From Populus alba (Eukaryota; Streptophyta; Magnoliopsida; Malpighiales; Salicaceae), in the NCBI RefSeq assembly GCF_005239225.2, contig NC_133289.1, forward strand, positions 10,485,501-10,549,500: a stretch of DNA of 64,000 nucleotides, given 5' to 3'. Both the position numbers and the translations under genes were made by a program. The notes beneath the pieces were generated by a model. It was not told where the DNA came from, did no database searches, and saw nothing but the letters and a program-made list of their open reading frames with translations. Position 1 is the stretch's first letter. The number at the start of each line of letters is the position of its first letter. Below are positions 35,961-48,739 of this stretch, in pieces.

Positions 35961-38900
35961 GGATATTAAAACCCCAGACATATATTTTTATAATTTTTCC
36001 TAATTGACCCGGACTTGGTCCCTTGATCAGGTCAATTTTCGAGTTAAGTTTAATAACAATGTAAGAGTGTTTATTAGATGTTTTTAGATGAAAATAGTTT
36101 GAATAATGTTTTTTTTTGTATAAAAAAATCTAGTTTGGTTTTTTAAGTTTTTTAGTGGCCAAAATCTAGACAAGTAAATGATGCAATTTTTCTTTTAAAA
36201 AATAAAAAGGTGGATAATATTTTTATGCCTTTAAGCATAAAAAAATTGTAAAAAAAGTTAGGTGCATGAGCTTGGTCTTGCTAGTCCATGAGCCTTGAGC
36301 TTGTTTTTGGTTGTGCTAGAAGTGAGAGCTCATTTTTCTTTGATCTAGGTGACTGGAGCCTATTTTCTGTTAGGCCAGGAGCATAAGCTCCTTTCTCTTT
36401 GGCCATACACCTGGTCCTTTTCCATATATTTTTATTCTTAATTTTTTTTTTGTATGTTTTGATTGAAATGCATTTTTGTAAAAAAAATATTTAACATGAT
36501 ATTTAAATTATTACTTAGTTTTATCTTGATTGTTAAATAATATTATAGGTTTTAATAGGAATATTAACAATTTCCTTTTCAATTATTATGAACCTAATAT
36601 GTAAAAAAAAAAAAAGGCTCACGGGTATTCAATGAAAATAATGTTTAATTACTATTATAGTTTTATTTTTTAAAGAAATACATCTTTTCCTTTATGTCTC
36701 AAATCATCATAGTTTTTTTCAATTTTGTTTTCCTGGTTGTTGTTATTATTTATTTAATGAACTCTATAATGCTAATAAAAAAATAATTTTTGTAAAAAAA
36801 AATACATGGATTAGAAGAGATAATTTCAAGGAAAAAAATAATTCTCTCTAGATAATTTTATTTTTTATATATAATTGTTTAATTAAATCAAAATAAATTC
36901 TAGAAAACACGATTGTGGTAAATGAATCATATAAATAATGGGTTGTGATGGTCAAGAGACCACTGCTCTGTAAGAAATTATCACTTGCTCTGTTGGTGAT
37001 ATCGAGGAAAACACGCACCAAATTGGATAGGCCTAAGTCCATGCAGTGGATGATGGCCTTGTCATGTTTCCCTCCTCTTGTGTGCTACAGAATCAATGAA
37101 TTAACTCCAGCATATTATTTTCCAACTGGATTCTCTGGAAGTTCTTGAACACTTCTCCATGCCCCTCTCTTTTTCTTTTTCTTTTTTCTTTAAATTTCTA
37201 TTTCTGACGTCAAAGGGATGAGAGTCAGGTTTCTTTCAGCTTCTGGATTCGATTCATCTGCCAGATAATGATGCACTATGCCATATCTTGTCTTGTCATG
37301 AAGGATGGAGTGGGCGAAGGATAACTAGGGCATGTCGGGGGAAAACGATGTAAATAAGAATGTAAGGTAACTTATAAAAAAAAAAAAAAAAAAAATCATG
37401 AAGCTTGATTTTATTAAAAAAAAAAAATTCAATGGTAAGGGATTAAATTGAAAAGGAAAATCAGTGAAAAAAATCTACCTTAAAAAAAAAAACTAATATC
37501 AACTCAAGTTAACTTTTCAAACCCATGATTCAAGTCTTGAGACCAGGACCAAACCATCAGAAGAAACATTAGAGTTCAATTCCCAAGTAACCCGTTGGTG
37601 AATGATTAAATTGAAAAAAAATTAGTTTTACTAAAAAACCAAAAACTATTAATAAAAAAAATAAGAATTTGAAATAAAATAAATTTGATGGGAAAACTTA
37701 ACATTTTGGATTGAAGGAAGATATTAAAAAACAGATTCAATTTTAAAATAGACCTTAAACAAAAAAAATAACAAACAAAAAAATAAAGACCAAGTTTTTT
37801 TCTTTTTAAAGAAAGGACAACTGGGCAAAATTAAAAAATATTTCACCAAAAGAGTTGAAAGAAAAATTATTAATAAAAAAGATAAGGATCAATTTGAAAT
37901 AATAATAAAATAAGAGGTCAACTTTTAATTTTAGATAGCTTACAGAAAATCTCAAGGAAAGATGAAAATGAGGGAAAGAAGAAAAAAAGTGCTGCTGATG
38001 ACAAACCAATGTGTTTTTTGTTACAAGCATCAATTTATACAAAAAAAACATATCGAGACTCTTCCAATGTCACCACAAAATACAATGTTTAGCCACCGAA
38101 AGAAGACACACACACCAACATAACATTATAGCTTTCTTTACCTACTTGCACATGTATTGCACGCCCCCACTAATCTGTACTTGCCTGTTAGCGTTAGTCT
38201 CTCATATTTAATTTAATGTAAAATCTGATCCCTCATGCTTTAACTACTTTGAATCAACAAAAGTTAGTTTTATTATGACAAACTGAGCATGAAACAATTG
38301 CCTAAACTTTTTATCGATATTCTGAGATCCATATATCTAAAAAATCAAAATAAATCATGAAGTTAATTCTCAAAAATACTAAATTTGGAAGGGGCAAATT
38401 GAAAAAAATAATTAGAAACTGAAAAAAAATGATTTGCATTTTTCCCTTGCTAGTGCAACCACATCCCTAATATGAGAAAATTAAAGGGCATAATATTTTC
38501 CTAAGATTAAAGTCAGTCCCTAAACCTTTAATTGCTTTAAGCCAATCAAATCAAATTTTATTTAGCCAAATCAAGTATCAACCTAGCAACAAAATATTTT
38601 CTTGATACCTCAACATCCTTATTCATAAGCAGAAAAAACAATTCGCCAAGTAAAAATCCACATTATCATATTATTGTAATTTTAAAGGATCAAATAAATA
38701 AAATTAAAGGACTAAAACATAAAATACCATAGGACCAAAAAAAGAACAAAATCATTGTAAAATCATTGTGAGTACATGTAACACACTATGATCTCTCTTT
38801 TGGTGTACAGTAATTTCAAGAGAAGATTTAGGCTTTTTATAATGTAATGTTTTTTCGGGTGTATTCGGGAAAGTCAAGAATTGATTTGGTTAGAAATGAG

Positions 38901-39659
38901 ATAATTTCTTCACTTTTATCCAATTATATTGTTGGGAAATTAGAACCAAATTTGATTCTGGTGAATTTATAATTTTTATAATCCACGTCAAATAACATAA
39001 CTATTATATCCTCAAAATGATGAATATTTATGGTTGAAAGATATAATTTTAAAATCCAATCCGAAACAAGGTTCCAATCATAATTTTTATAACTGTAATT
39101 TTTATTTAAATATTAAAATACATTATTTTGATTATTATTTTTAAACATAAACACAATTTTTATTGGGTTTTATTTAAGTCAATTTAGTCACAGATTAACT
39201 CAGGTTATTTTCCGAGTCAACTTTTTTTGTTTTACATATATTTATTTTGGTATAGAGATATATTCAAAATTAAATTATAAATTAGTTTCTTTAATTTTAA
39301 CGACTTGATTTTTTTTTAAAACTAATTATTTAATTTTTCTATATTTTCTTTTTAATTTATTTTTTAATAATAAAAAGAAAATATAAATGTAAATCGTGGA
39401 AAGATTACAAGAAAAAAAGATATTTTCTGAATAAAATAATATGAAAGTAAACGTTACTTATTTTGGTACAATTCAAATAATTAATTAATTGATTTTCAAA
39501 GTTAAAAGGATTAATTTATAATTTATTCATACGATCTTGAATATGAGGATTTTGAAAGGGGGCATGGAAAAGCTCCTGGTAAAGAAAAAAAAGCGGGTAA
39601 CGTAAAGTTCCTCCATTATTGTGGCTGCGGGCTTCTTTCCTTGTATTATGCAAACAAAT
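35961..39659. other. Intergenic region
   Basis: No gene recognised. 36940-37150 is less A+T-rich with short open frames on both strands (one plus-strand frame of 67 codons), without a known domain. 37380-37900 is purine-rich with low-complexity runs. Confidence 0.35.
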
Positions 39660-39890
39660 AAAGGTGAAAAAAAATTTATTTTATTTTATTTATTTTATAT
39701 TATAGTAGTGGTTGTTTTTTTTAAAATATATTAAAATAATATATATATATATATATTTATTTATTTTTATAATTTATTTTTGATATCAACACATCAAAAC
39801 AATTTGAAAACAAAACAAAACAAATTAATTTGAAGTAAAAAAATATTATTTTTTTTAAAATACTTTTAAAATATAAAAATAAACATATCT
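39660..39890. repeat. AT-rich interspersed repeat copy with (AT)9
   Basis: Family core ttaaaatatattaaaataat and gatatcaacacatcaaaaca; the (AT)n run lies inside at about 39739-39756. Confidence 0.5.
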
Positions 39891-40014
39891 TATTATATTT
39901 ATCTTTTCTAAATCAATCTCTGAGATAAATATGTCGATAACTATGCTTATCAGTATAATCAAACTTTATTATCCGTGAATGATGAAACGAAAATGTGATT
40001 ACATAATAACGTAT

Positions 40015-40160
40015 CAAAGGTTTTTCAAAGTTTTTTATTTGAAATATATTAAAATAATTTTTTTTTAATATCACCATATTAAAATAATAAAAAATATAAA
40101 AAATATAAAATAATACTATTTTTTAAATATTTTTTAAACATAAAAATAATCATGCTATTA
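40015..40160. repeat. AT-rich interspersed repeat copy
   Basis: Contains tttgaaatatattaaaataa and atcaccatattaaaataata, ending aaacataaaaataatcatgc. Confidence 0.5.
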
Positions 40161-41819
40161 GTCACGGTGTGACTTGATTAATAGGATAAGAATGAGGAAA
40201 AAGAGATAAGAAGATCTTGAATAATTCCAAATTGCTCATTTTCGAGCAATCTTTTCCTGTTGGTTTTTCTTCTCTTCCTTTCCTTATTTTCTCATTTGTA
40301 ATCGAGAAGCTGATAGTGAAATGAGTTGACAGATTGACATCATGTTATTTTCCCCTTCTCATATTTTAAATAAATTGTAGGGAAACTTATAGTATGTCAA
40401 TGATGTATAAAGTCTTAAATCAATATTAAATTAATTGTAAATCAGTTTTTATATTTTTATTATATATTAAAATAAAATAATAATAATTCAATATAATAAA
40501 TTCTATAACCTAGATTATGGGTTTAATGGGCTGATTATGATTAATTAATTTTTTTTATTTAACTTTTTTCTTTAAACTTGTCCCGTTGATAAGTTCATGT
40601 TAGAAAAATTTTAATATAATTTAATTTAAAATTTAAATTAAATAAAATTTCAGATAAAAAGTTTTTAAATTTAAACTGTTTAACCAAGTGTAATGATAAT
40701 GATGAAATGTTTTTTTTTTCTTTCAATTTAGATATTTTTCTAAGTTACAATATGTTTTTGGTCCAAGCCAAAAAAAGAAAAACACGTAGCTGTTCTCAAT
40801 ATGGCCATGTGGTACTCTTAATAAAAACTTTTAAAATTAGATAAACAGTGTTCAATGGCTGAAATAGAGATCCTCAGCGTAGCACGAAAAATTAAGCAAG
40901 TTTCAAACTAAAACAGTTATCTCTAGACTATTTGAGAATTTAAACTTTGAGTAGACTTAAATGAATCTCACAGTTTTAAAACCTATTTTAAACAAAAAAA
41001 AAAAAATGAATTAGCAAAATTTAACAAAATATAAAAACCTACTCTTACTCTTAATTCTTACTCTTAAAATTTAACAAAATATAAAAAAATAAACTAATAA
41101 TGAACTATAAGAAATTTGAGTTTATTTTTTGTGCTCTTATATATATATATATATATATATATTTCAATTTCAACTTTTAATATTTGATTTTTTTTTATTA
41201 TTTTTATCATTTAATATTGATTTGAGTTCATTATAAATCAATTTATATATTTTTATTATATAATAAAATAAAAAAAATTAATTTAATTCAATAGAGTTCA
41301 TAATTTAAATTGTGGGTTTAGTGAGTTGATCAATATTAATTTAAATTATTATTTTTATTTTTTTTCTTTAAATTTATCTAGTTGACAAATTCAAGCTGGA
41401 AAAATTTTCAAGTTTGAGCCATTATATTGAATTTTTTACGGTGTAGATAATGCCCTATAATTGTAATGCCACTTCCTACACCATACTTCTAAGAAACACA
41501 GTCAACCGAAGAGCCACAATGGGCGTACAAATACAGATAAAAATACAAGCAAGAACGTCCAAGTCAACCGAAGAGCCAATGCCATGCACCACCACCACTC
41601 CTATGACGATTCCCAGGCGGCAGACAACTGCTGATCAGATGAGGCCACAAAGACCAACCAGATTCTTTCTTCTTTTTGAGCAGTGTTCAGGATGTGGTAG
41701 CGATTTATCAAATCATGCCACAAACACAGTCCCGAATAGGGTCTTCAATAATATCTGACCGCAACTTTTCCATAAAAAATGGACGACCAAGAACAACAAC
41801 AAATACAAAAACTATTACA
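40161..41819. other. Intergenic region and acylphosphatase promoter
   Basis: An (AT)12 microsatellite lies at 41139-41162. From about 41440 the sequence becomes less A+T-rich (CA/CC-rich), consistent with a promoter or leader. Two overlapping ORFs (41450-41758, 41676-41981) have no recognised domain apart from the hydrophobic end listed next. Confidence 0.4.
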
Positions 41820-41981
41820 ATGTTAGAACGTTTCCTAGATTCCCCATTCCCCATTCTCATAGCAATTGTTCTCTTCATTCTTTACTTTCGCTATGCTCTC
41901 GTTCTCTTCTTTCTTATCCTTCTCGTTGCTTTCGGTTCCCATCTCATTCTCATTCTCTTCGATCCCGTTTCTCGTCCATGA
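41820..41981 (+). CDS. Hydrophobic 53-residue ORF overlapping the acylphosphatase start
   Basis: From ATG 41820 the frame encodes MLERFLDSPFPILIAIVLF, then a second hydrophobic stretch (YALVLFFLILLVAFG) and a short tail ending PVSRP. Its TGA overlaps the acylphosphatase ATG as ATGA (41978-41981). Two membrane spans are plausible. It could be a translated upstream ORF, a remnant, or chance coding in a C/T-rich leader (poly-pyrimidine favours Leu/Phe/Ser codons). Nothing else supports translation. Confidence 0.35.
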   Translation: MLERFLDSPFPILIAIVLFILYFRYALVLFFLILLVAFGSHLILILFDPVSRP

Positions 41982-42592
41982 CTATGGCTATTACTAATCA
42001 TCCCTCACCTCCTCAATCACCCTCTACCAAAACGGTAATGAAAGATGATAAGAAAGAAGTGGGCTTTTTTGTGAGTTAGCTGATGGGATTTGATTCTTAT
42101 TCATTTTCCAGTAGAATTGACTAGCTCAATGCATAAATTAGAGGTTTTCTAGTGATGGGTTGAGAATGAATAGTATGAGTTGAACGGAATAAAAATGCTA
42201 CCTTCTTTGTGAATCCAATAATGGGTTTTGATTGTTAACTATGAGTGAATAATGGTTTTCTCTAAATTGACTGTTTGAATGTGGAAATTTGAGGTTTTTG
42301 AGTGATGGGTTTTCTGGATGTGCAGGTGAGGGTAATGATTAAAGGGAGGGTGCAGGGAGTGTTTTTTAGGAACTGGACAGTGGAGAATGCAACCCGGTTG
42401 GGGTTAAAAGGTTGGGTGAAGAACAGAAGGGATGGCTCTGTGGAGGCTCTATTCTCTGGTGATTCTGATAATGTACAGGAAATGGAGCAGAGGTGCCGCC
42501 GTGGCCCACCTGATGCTATGGTTACTGGCTTCCAGGTTTTCCCTTCCACTGATGACCCCGGAACTGGATTTCAGCGCAAAGCAACAGTTTGA
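41978..42592 (+). CDS. Acylphosphatase
   Basis: Two exons, 41978-42034 and 42326-42592, joined at phase 0 across an intron starting GTAATG and ending TGCAG; 107 residues. The enzyme hydrolyses acyl phosphates to a carboxylate and phosphate (EC 3.6.1.7). The signature GRVQGVFFRNWT holds the phosphate-binding Arg34, and GLKGWVKNRRDGSVE holds the catalytic Asn52; the end PGTGFQRKATV also fits the family. Length without the ~18-residue Pro/Ser-rich N-terminus is about 88, close to the usual ~90-100. An ATG at 42302 would avoid the intron but adds intron-derived residues; the spliced model is better. No organelle signal is obvious. From memory, the Arabidopsis homologue (At5g03370) neighbours HIPP6 (At5g03380), in line with the HIPP gene upstream here. 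Confidence 0.9.
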
Positions 42593-42875
42593 CGGGTCTT
42601 AGCGAAAATTGCCAATAGAAGATTTCTGCTTCAGTTTGTATAGTTCCTGCTCAACATAAATTACAGTTTTATATCCTGTTTAGAAATTCACACGATGCAG
42701 TTCTGAATAATCAATTGTCTTGCTGAATACACAATGAAATTTCAAGTTTATGATATATCAGTCTTTTAATATTCTGTTTCCATTGGATGCTCCTCCGCCT
42801 CTTCTTCTTTTCTTTAATAAACATTTCATAAACCGTCAGAGGTGGTGGGGAAACGATATGCTTGGTATATCACAG

Positions 42876-42971
42876 CAGGGGCGGAGCTGAAACGACATAA
42901 CAGGGAGGGCCAAAACTCAAAATATAATTTATTATTAGAAATTTTATCGCCTCCCCCTAGTTCCGCCCCTG
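42876..42971. mobile_element. 96-bp hAT-type MITE with 8-bp target duplication
   Basis: Ends CAGGGGCGGAG and, inverted, CAGGGGCGGAA. The flanks are TATCACAG at 42868-42875 and again at 42972-42979, a perfect 8-bp target duplication as made by hAT transposases. The perfect duplication suggests fairly recent insertion. No coding capacity. Confidence 0.95.
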
Positions 42972-43129
42972 TATCACAGCACTTCAAACCTGAACCAGTT
43001 GTATTCTTAACAAAATCAGTTGCCAATGGAAATCATGTTCTTGCTAGTAGATATACTTGTTTGCTGTTCGACTGTTTCATTGGTCACACTAAACCAGTTG
43101 AAACTATAAGGCTTTGATTGGTCTGTAGA

Positions 43130-43243
43130 TTTTATGTCTTGGAGAGGGTCCTACTAAGACCAATGAGCTCAACTGGCAATAAGGTCCCTCTCCTCTCAAG
43201 AGTCTCGAGTTCGAGCCTCTCCCTTGTAAAAAAAAAAAAAAAA
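43130..43243 (+). mobile_element. tRNA-derived SINE
   Basis: tgagctcaactggcaataag resembles a pol III A-box region, gagttcgagcctc a B-box, and the element ends in a run of about 18 A. Spacing suits a short tRNA-derived SINE. The start and target duplication are not certain. Confidence 0.55.
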
Positions 43244-43434
43244 AACTATAACGTAGTTGATATTAGATCCCAGAGGGGACACAAAAGTTTTCAACTCGAT
43301 TTAATGGATACCTATGTAAATAGCACAATTGAGCACTACAATATAATGACTCCACTTCTTAGCATAACCAATATCATGGCAAACAGATGAAGACTATTAT
43401 ATGCACACATAATTACCTTAAGGCTGGCATTTTC

Positions 43435-43612
43435 CCAAACGTCGTTTCCAAGAAATTTTAATTTATTTTTTTAATTTTTTTAAATCGTTTTAATATATTA
43501 ATATTAAAAATAACTTTTAAAAATAAAAAAAATTATTTTAATATATTTTTTAATAAAAAATACTTTAAAAAATAACCACTACTATATTTTTAAACACCCT
43601 TTAAAATCTACT
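43435..43612. repeat. AT-rich interspersed repeat copy
   Basis: Starts ccaaacgtcgtttcc, contains ttttaatatattaatattaa and ends tttttaaacacccttt, mirrored wording typical of the family's ends. Confidence 0.55.
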
Positions 43613-44320
43613 CTAGAAATAATTATGGTTTACAAGTCGAATTCATTCACCATTCATTCATGATTAATTTCCATATGTTACCCAAGCTCTTTTTTTCTTA
43701 CCTCCTGTTTTAATGTATATCTACATTTTCCTGTTACGCTGTTGTGTTTTAAACTGCTGAATGCATTAGCTGGAATCATTAACTAGGACAGCTGAATGTT
43801 AAGATTTTGTATTTCAAATATGTAAACTTTTTCTGATTTTCGAGGGGTTTATCACCTCTCTTTTGGTTGGATCAATCCCACTATCTTATGCCTGCCGACC
43901 AGGGATAAGCCTAGGTGGTTAGCTAACCGATAACTAGACAACAGATGTTGCTCAAGAGATGCTATGATATTTGTTAATGATGATTCCTTTTGCATAACTG
44001 TTCAAGATTTGTATCGTAGCCTTGGAGTTGTTTGGAGTACAAAGGATAGGTGTAAACTGGATATGTTTCTGTTTCCTTGTTTCTAGCCATTGCATTGCTC
44101 TCATTATCTTGTCGAGGCAAGATATACTGTAGATTTGGTTCCTCTATATAATGCGAGTACAAGCCAAGTGCAGTATACTAGCAGAGCTGCAGAGAATCAA
44201 ATTATACATCTTAATGAACTCCGCTAAAAATACCAATGTATATCATATATGTTTGGTTCTTCGCACTGAGAGCATTTGGTTCAAAATATCAACTCCTGGA
44301 TCTTTCAAGGGAAACATTGG
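43613..44320. other. Spacer before the duplicated module
   Basis: Moderate base composition; no recognised exon. Confidence 0.35.
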
Positions 44321-47300
44321 CATTTGATACTTTTCAACTCATTGCATATCCAGCTATTCTGATGAGCACATCATTTTGGTTTTTACCAATATTATAAACT
44401 CCTGGAACTTTACTTCCTTTTGTTTTGAAAACCACAGCTTTATACTTCAGTTCCTCCCATATCCCATGCCATTGGGCTTCAGCTGATATCATTAGGGTAA
44501 TTCTGGCGAGTATATATGCTTGCATACCATTTGTTCTGTCCACATGCATAAGTTTCAACTCAGAAAGCCCGGTTTTCATGTCTTTGTTTGGTGTCACCTT
44601 TCATTTCATATTTGAACCTATTTCAGGGCTCCATTTTACTCTCTTATCACTGGTTTTGGCATGATTGTTTCTATACGGACAGTGCACAAGTATGCTCATC
44701 ACTTCATGATCTTGGACCTTCACGTGTAGGAAAAACATTTCTGGTTATTCATGCGAAGTGAGTTATGTTTCCATTTTCAAGTGAGTTGAAGGTGTCACGG
44801 TTGTGATCTTTGGTGAATATCATAACCTGAAACTTATTATGTGCTGCCCAACTGTGTAAAAACATTCAAATGAGTGTGTAAATAAATAAAAAGAGGAAAA
44901 TGTATCCTGAGCATTTCTCAACATGTCTTAGTAATTGGCCTGTGAGATCTCTATCATCTGTGTCCAAATCTCTCTTGGTTGATTGCATGCGAGAAAATGT
45001 TTTGACGCATGTGAACCTTCATCGTCAAAAATGGTTAGCACAGAAGGGGGTCGGTTGATGTTTAAGCTTGCTAATAAGAAATTCACATCATGCCACCAGT
45101 TCTGTTGGTCCTCTCTCATCTATGATGATTTGGGTCCATCATTAGAGGTGCCAGAGGATGTCGAGGAGGTAGATTTTGTGGGTGAATTGGGATGCGGATC
45201 AAGAACTAAAAGAATTAAGCAGGAAAGAAAAAGTTTGTAGAGAAAGAAATTTAAGGATTATCCAGTAAAGAAATAAACTTTTAGAGAAAAAAAATTAAGA
45301 ATTAAAAGAAAATAAAAAACTCAAAAAAGAAGAATGGAGATTGAAAAAGTCTTCAATTATGTAATTTTTATTCAATTCATCAAAAACTTCTTAACATTTT
45401 AAAAAATAGGATATAATACTAAAATCTTAACTAGAATGAGCAATTGAACTTATATATAACCCACTAAATAAAATATCCTACAACAATTAAATTAAACTCA
45501 TCAAATAAAATCTAATTAATAAATCTAAACTAAAAATTCAAAAAAATTAAACATTATAATGGTGATATGGCGTCTCGATTAATTTTCTTTTGCTTCTTTC
45601 ACTTTTCTTTTTTTTATGTTTATTTTTTCTAACTGTTCCTTTTTTTTGTTTTGTTTTTTTCTGAATTTTTTATTTTTTTAATAATTCAATATAATATAAA
45701 ATATAAATTTAACTAAAGAAAGTAAAAACATAAAAATAAAAGCAAAAGCTACAGTGAATTAATATTATAACAATAACTAAAAAGGGTTAGTGTCTATCTC
45801 ATTGTTTAGTTAAACACAAATTACCGTGGATTGAAGCAGTGTAATAACAAAATTGTTCTTAGCAAAAAAACATGCAGTTGGGGGTAGGATTGTCTTTTTC
45901 ATGATATACATTTGCATTGAAAGAATGATTGGAGATAAAATAGTTCGTTCAAGTTTTTTGGGCTACAATATAGATATTGATTTTCCTTTCAGGGAACAAA
46001 GTTTTGACCTTTGGGTTGGGGGTTTATTTTATTTTTTTAAAAAAAAAAAACAGTGAAGATATAATCATGTTCCTGAGAGGGGAAAGATGCATGTGTTGAG
46101 GGGTTACACCGTCTTTTTCTTTTATTGAAACAATTCAAATACAAAATTACCACTGGGTTTCAATAAAAACAAGGTTTCATGTAAGTGTGTTTTCGTCGTT
46201 TCCATATGGTTACCAGACCCAAGTACCTTGGATTTGACATGGTTTCAAGATCCATGTCACTTGGATCTGACATGCTTATCAGACCCATTCTTTGAGGTTT
46301 ATGTTAAGCAACCCTTTCATCTCGTAGCCCAACCTAAAAGATTCTAAGTAAATCTCTTACCTTTTTTCTTTTACTTTTAAATTTAAAAAAAGGTAAATTT
46401 CTTGCCCAGAGCAAAGAATGAGGTGAAGGAAGTTTCATGATATGATTTTTTTCCCCTTATTCTTTTTGGCTCCATAATAAAGACATTAATTTTTTTTGGA
46501 TAAAAATTATAAATACCATGGATAATTTTATATCAAAATTATTTTTATATCAATCTTACCATTATGATGTGCATGTGAGATTTTTCATCGTCTTGGCTGA
46601 CTCACAACAAAAAGGCTAACATGGTTGCTAGATCCAGAGCACTTGAGTTGGCATGGTTGCCAGACCTAGTCACGGGTCTGATGGTTACTGACCTAGGTGT
46701 GTGGGTCTAGCATGAATACCAGGTTCATATATATGCCTAGTTTTAGAATTATTACAAGGATCAAGCGCGCAAATTTGATGCATTAATGTGAGTCTAATAT
46801 AATTACCAAACTCAAGCTACCTAGGCTTAGGCTTGATGGTTACCCGAGTTTACAAATAATATGGATATGATAGTTCTAACTACTATTATATATAATAACT
46901 ATTTATATTATTTATTAATCAGCTTGCAGCAACACGTGGGCCGTTTGTCTATTTACAAATTAATATAGATTTGCAATCCCATATGGAGCTGCCGTGATTG
47001 ACTTCTACGAGGGACTCCTGTGACTGGAGCATGACGTTGATCCAACGTCTGATTTGGCTGGTCTGGCTGCCCAGGCTCGTTGGACTACTGAGTTGGAGTT
47101 GCCGTGGTCTGAAGTTGGTAGTCGAGTTTGAGACTTTGTCTTCCGTGTGGTTGATGACAGTGGTTGGCTGGTCGGGGCAGAGGCTGTGGTGGCGTGGGCT
47201 GGTGCTTGGGGCATCTGTGGTGTTCGGATTGGGTAGTAGACTGATCTGCTGTGACTGATGGGTGAGTAGTGGTGGCTGGTGGATGTGGACTGGGCTAGGA

Positions 47301-47849
47301 ATTTGTTTGGGGAAAATGTATTTAAGGGCATGTTTGGCTTGGAAAGATGCTCTTACTATATATTATTTTGGCTTTCCATTTCGAGGAAGACGCTCTTACC
47401 AGCACACACTGTTTGCCGACACATGATGAAGTTTTGTCGAAGTTCCTACATTATTTCAAACCATGACATGCTACCCACTTTTCCTGTTCGCATGTCAATT
47501 ATATGGACAGGAGAAAAGTGCGAAACTGATTAAGCAAGAAGAGCTTCCAGGTTGTTTCACTAACAGCTTTGTGCTTCAGGAATCTGGAACAATATTTACA
47601 GTGCTTGATGCTTATCAAATGCTGAAGCTGCAGATGATGGAAAATGTATCAAAATCAATGGCTCTAATGTAATGGATATAATCAATGGCTCTAATGCAAT
47701 GGATATAATGTAAGGGAAAAAAAAACATTTTGATTAGCATGCGTGTGATTTGCCATATCCGTACCCTGCTAGCTCATTTTGTTGCGGGAGTCGTAGCAAT
47801 GCAGTACAATCTTGAAGGTACTGCTCTCAGCAAACAAAACTTTAAAATT
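44321..47849. repeat. Tandem module, copy 1 (X-Y)
   Basis: Part X (about 44321-45558) matches about 47850-48710. Part Y (about 45559-47849) matches about 50181-53130. The order X-Y is the same, so this is a direct tandem duplication. X here carries at least six extra blocks of about 5-35 bases relative to copy 2, which break the frame open in the other copy. Y contains a 'ttgccagacccaagt'-type repeat (46200-46760), a less A+T-rich block (46985-47335) and the ORF at 47463-47672. Confidence 0.75.
47463..47672 (+). pseudogene. Unidentified coding-like fragment in module copy 1
   Basis: Encodes the stretch LIKQEELPGCFTNSFVLQES followed by GTIFTVLDAYQMLKLQMMEN. It is preserved as an open frame in both copies of the module (the other at about 52760-52970, with a few substitutions). 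About 60 bases beyond its stop is an exon-like piece flanked by ttag and gtac (about 47740-47818; RVICHIRTLLAHFVAG in one frame). Family not recognised. Confidence 0.4.
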
Positions 47850-47908
47850 TAATTTGATACTTTTCAAAGTCGATTGCATATCCAGCTAATGAGGTACTTC
47901 CTTTTGTT

Positions 47909-48145
47909 TTGAAAACCACGTCCCATGCCATTGGGCTTCAGCTCATTAGGGTAATTCTGGCTATGCTTGCATACCATTTGTTCTGTCCACATGCACAAGT
48001 TTCAACTCAGAAAGCCAATGTCTTTGTTGGTGTCACACATATTTTAATCACTGGTTTGAGCATGATTGTTTCTATTCTGGACCTTCAGGTGGGAAAAACA
48101 TTTCTGGTTATTCATGCAGCGAATTATGTTTCCATTTTCAAGTGA
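47909..48145 (+). pseudogene. Unidentified membrane-protein-like ORF in module copy 2
   Basis: A 78-codon frame with two or three hydrophobic stretches (LIRVILAMLAYHLFCP, FVGVTHILITGLSMIVSIL). The inner part is flanked by ttcag and gtggga, so it may be an exon (about 47940-48089, phase 0). The paralogous stretch in copy 1 (44425-44720) is broken by insertions. Family not recognised; probably part of a gene fragment. Confidence 0.4.
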
Positions 48146-48739
48146 GTTGAAGGTGTCACGGTTGTTATCCATGGTGCATAACCTGAAACTTATTATGCGC
48201 TGCCCAACTGTGTAAAAACTCAGAGGAAAATGTATCCTGAGCATTTCTCAACATGTCTTAGTAATTGGCCGGTGAGATCTCTATCGTCTGTGTCCAAATC
48301 TCTCCTGGCTGATTGCATTGTTTTGACGCATGTGAACCTTCATCGTCTTAGCACAATTGTCACATCATATCTCCTAAAATGCAAATTTGAATAGCTTTAG
48401 TTAATACACACTGCCAAACACGCTCCGGATCAAGAACTAAAAGAATTAAGCAAGCTTTTAGAGAGAATTAAAAGAAAATAAAAAAAACTCAAGAAAATTT
48501 TGAAAAGTCTCAATTTTGCAATTTTTATTCAATTCATCAAAAATTTCTTAACATTTAAAAAAGTAGAAATAAACACTAAAATTCTAACTAGAATAAGCAA
48601 TTGAGCTTATAGCCCACTAAATAAAATACCCAGTAACCATTAAATTAAATTAAACTCAACAAATAAAATCTAATTAATAAACTTTAACTGGAAGTTCAAA
48701 TAAATTAAACCAAAACATAAGCTAAAACCCAATTTTTCA

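Noticed and set aside
36848..37148. Small genes on opposite strands
   Set aside because: Overlapping frames of 64 and 67 codons without recognisable features or codon evidence.
42302..42325. ATG at 42302 as the acylphosphatase start
   Set aside because: The added residues (MMGFLDVQ) come from intron sequence; a good acceptor (TGCAG) at 42325 and a matching exon 1 with ATG at 41978 give a better model.
46985..47335. Protein-coding gene in the less A+T-rich block of module Y (and 52280-52630)
   Set aside because: Open frames occur on both strands, but none keeps its length in both copies without frame changes, and no domain is visible.
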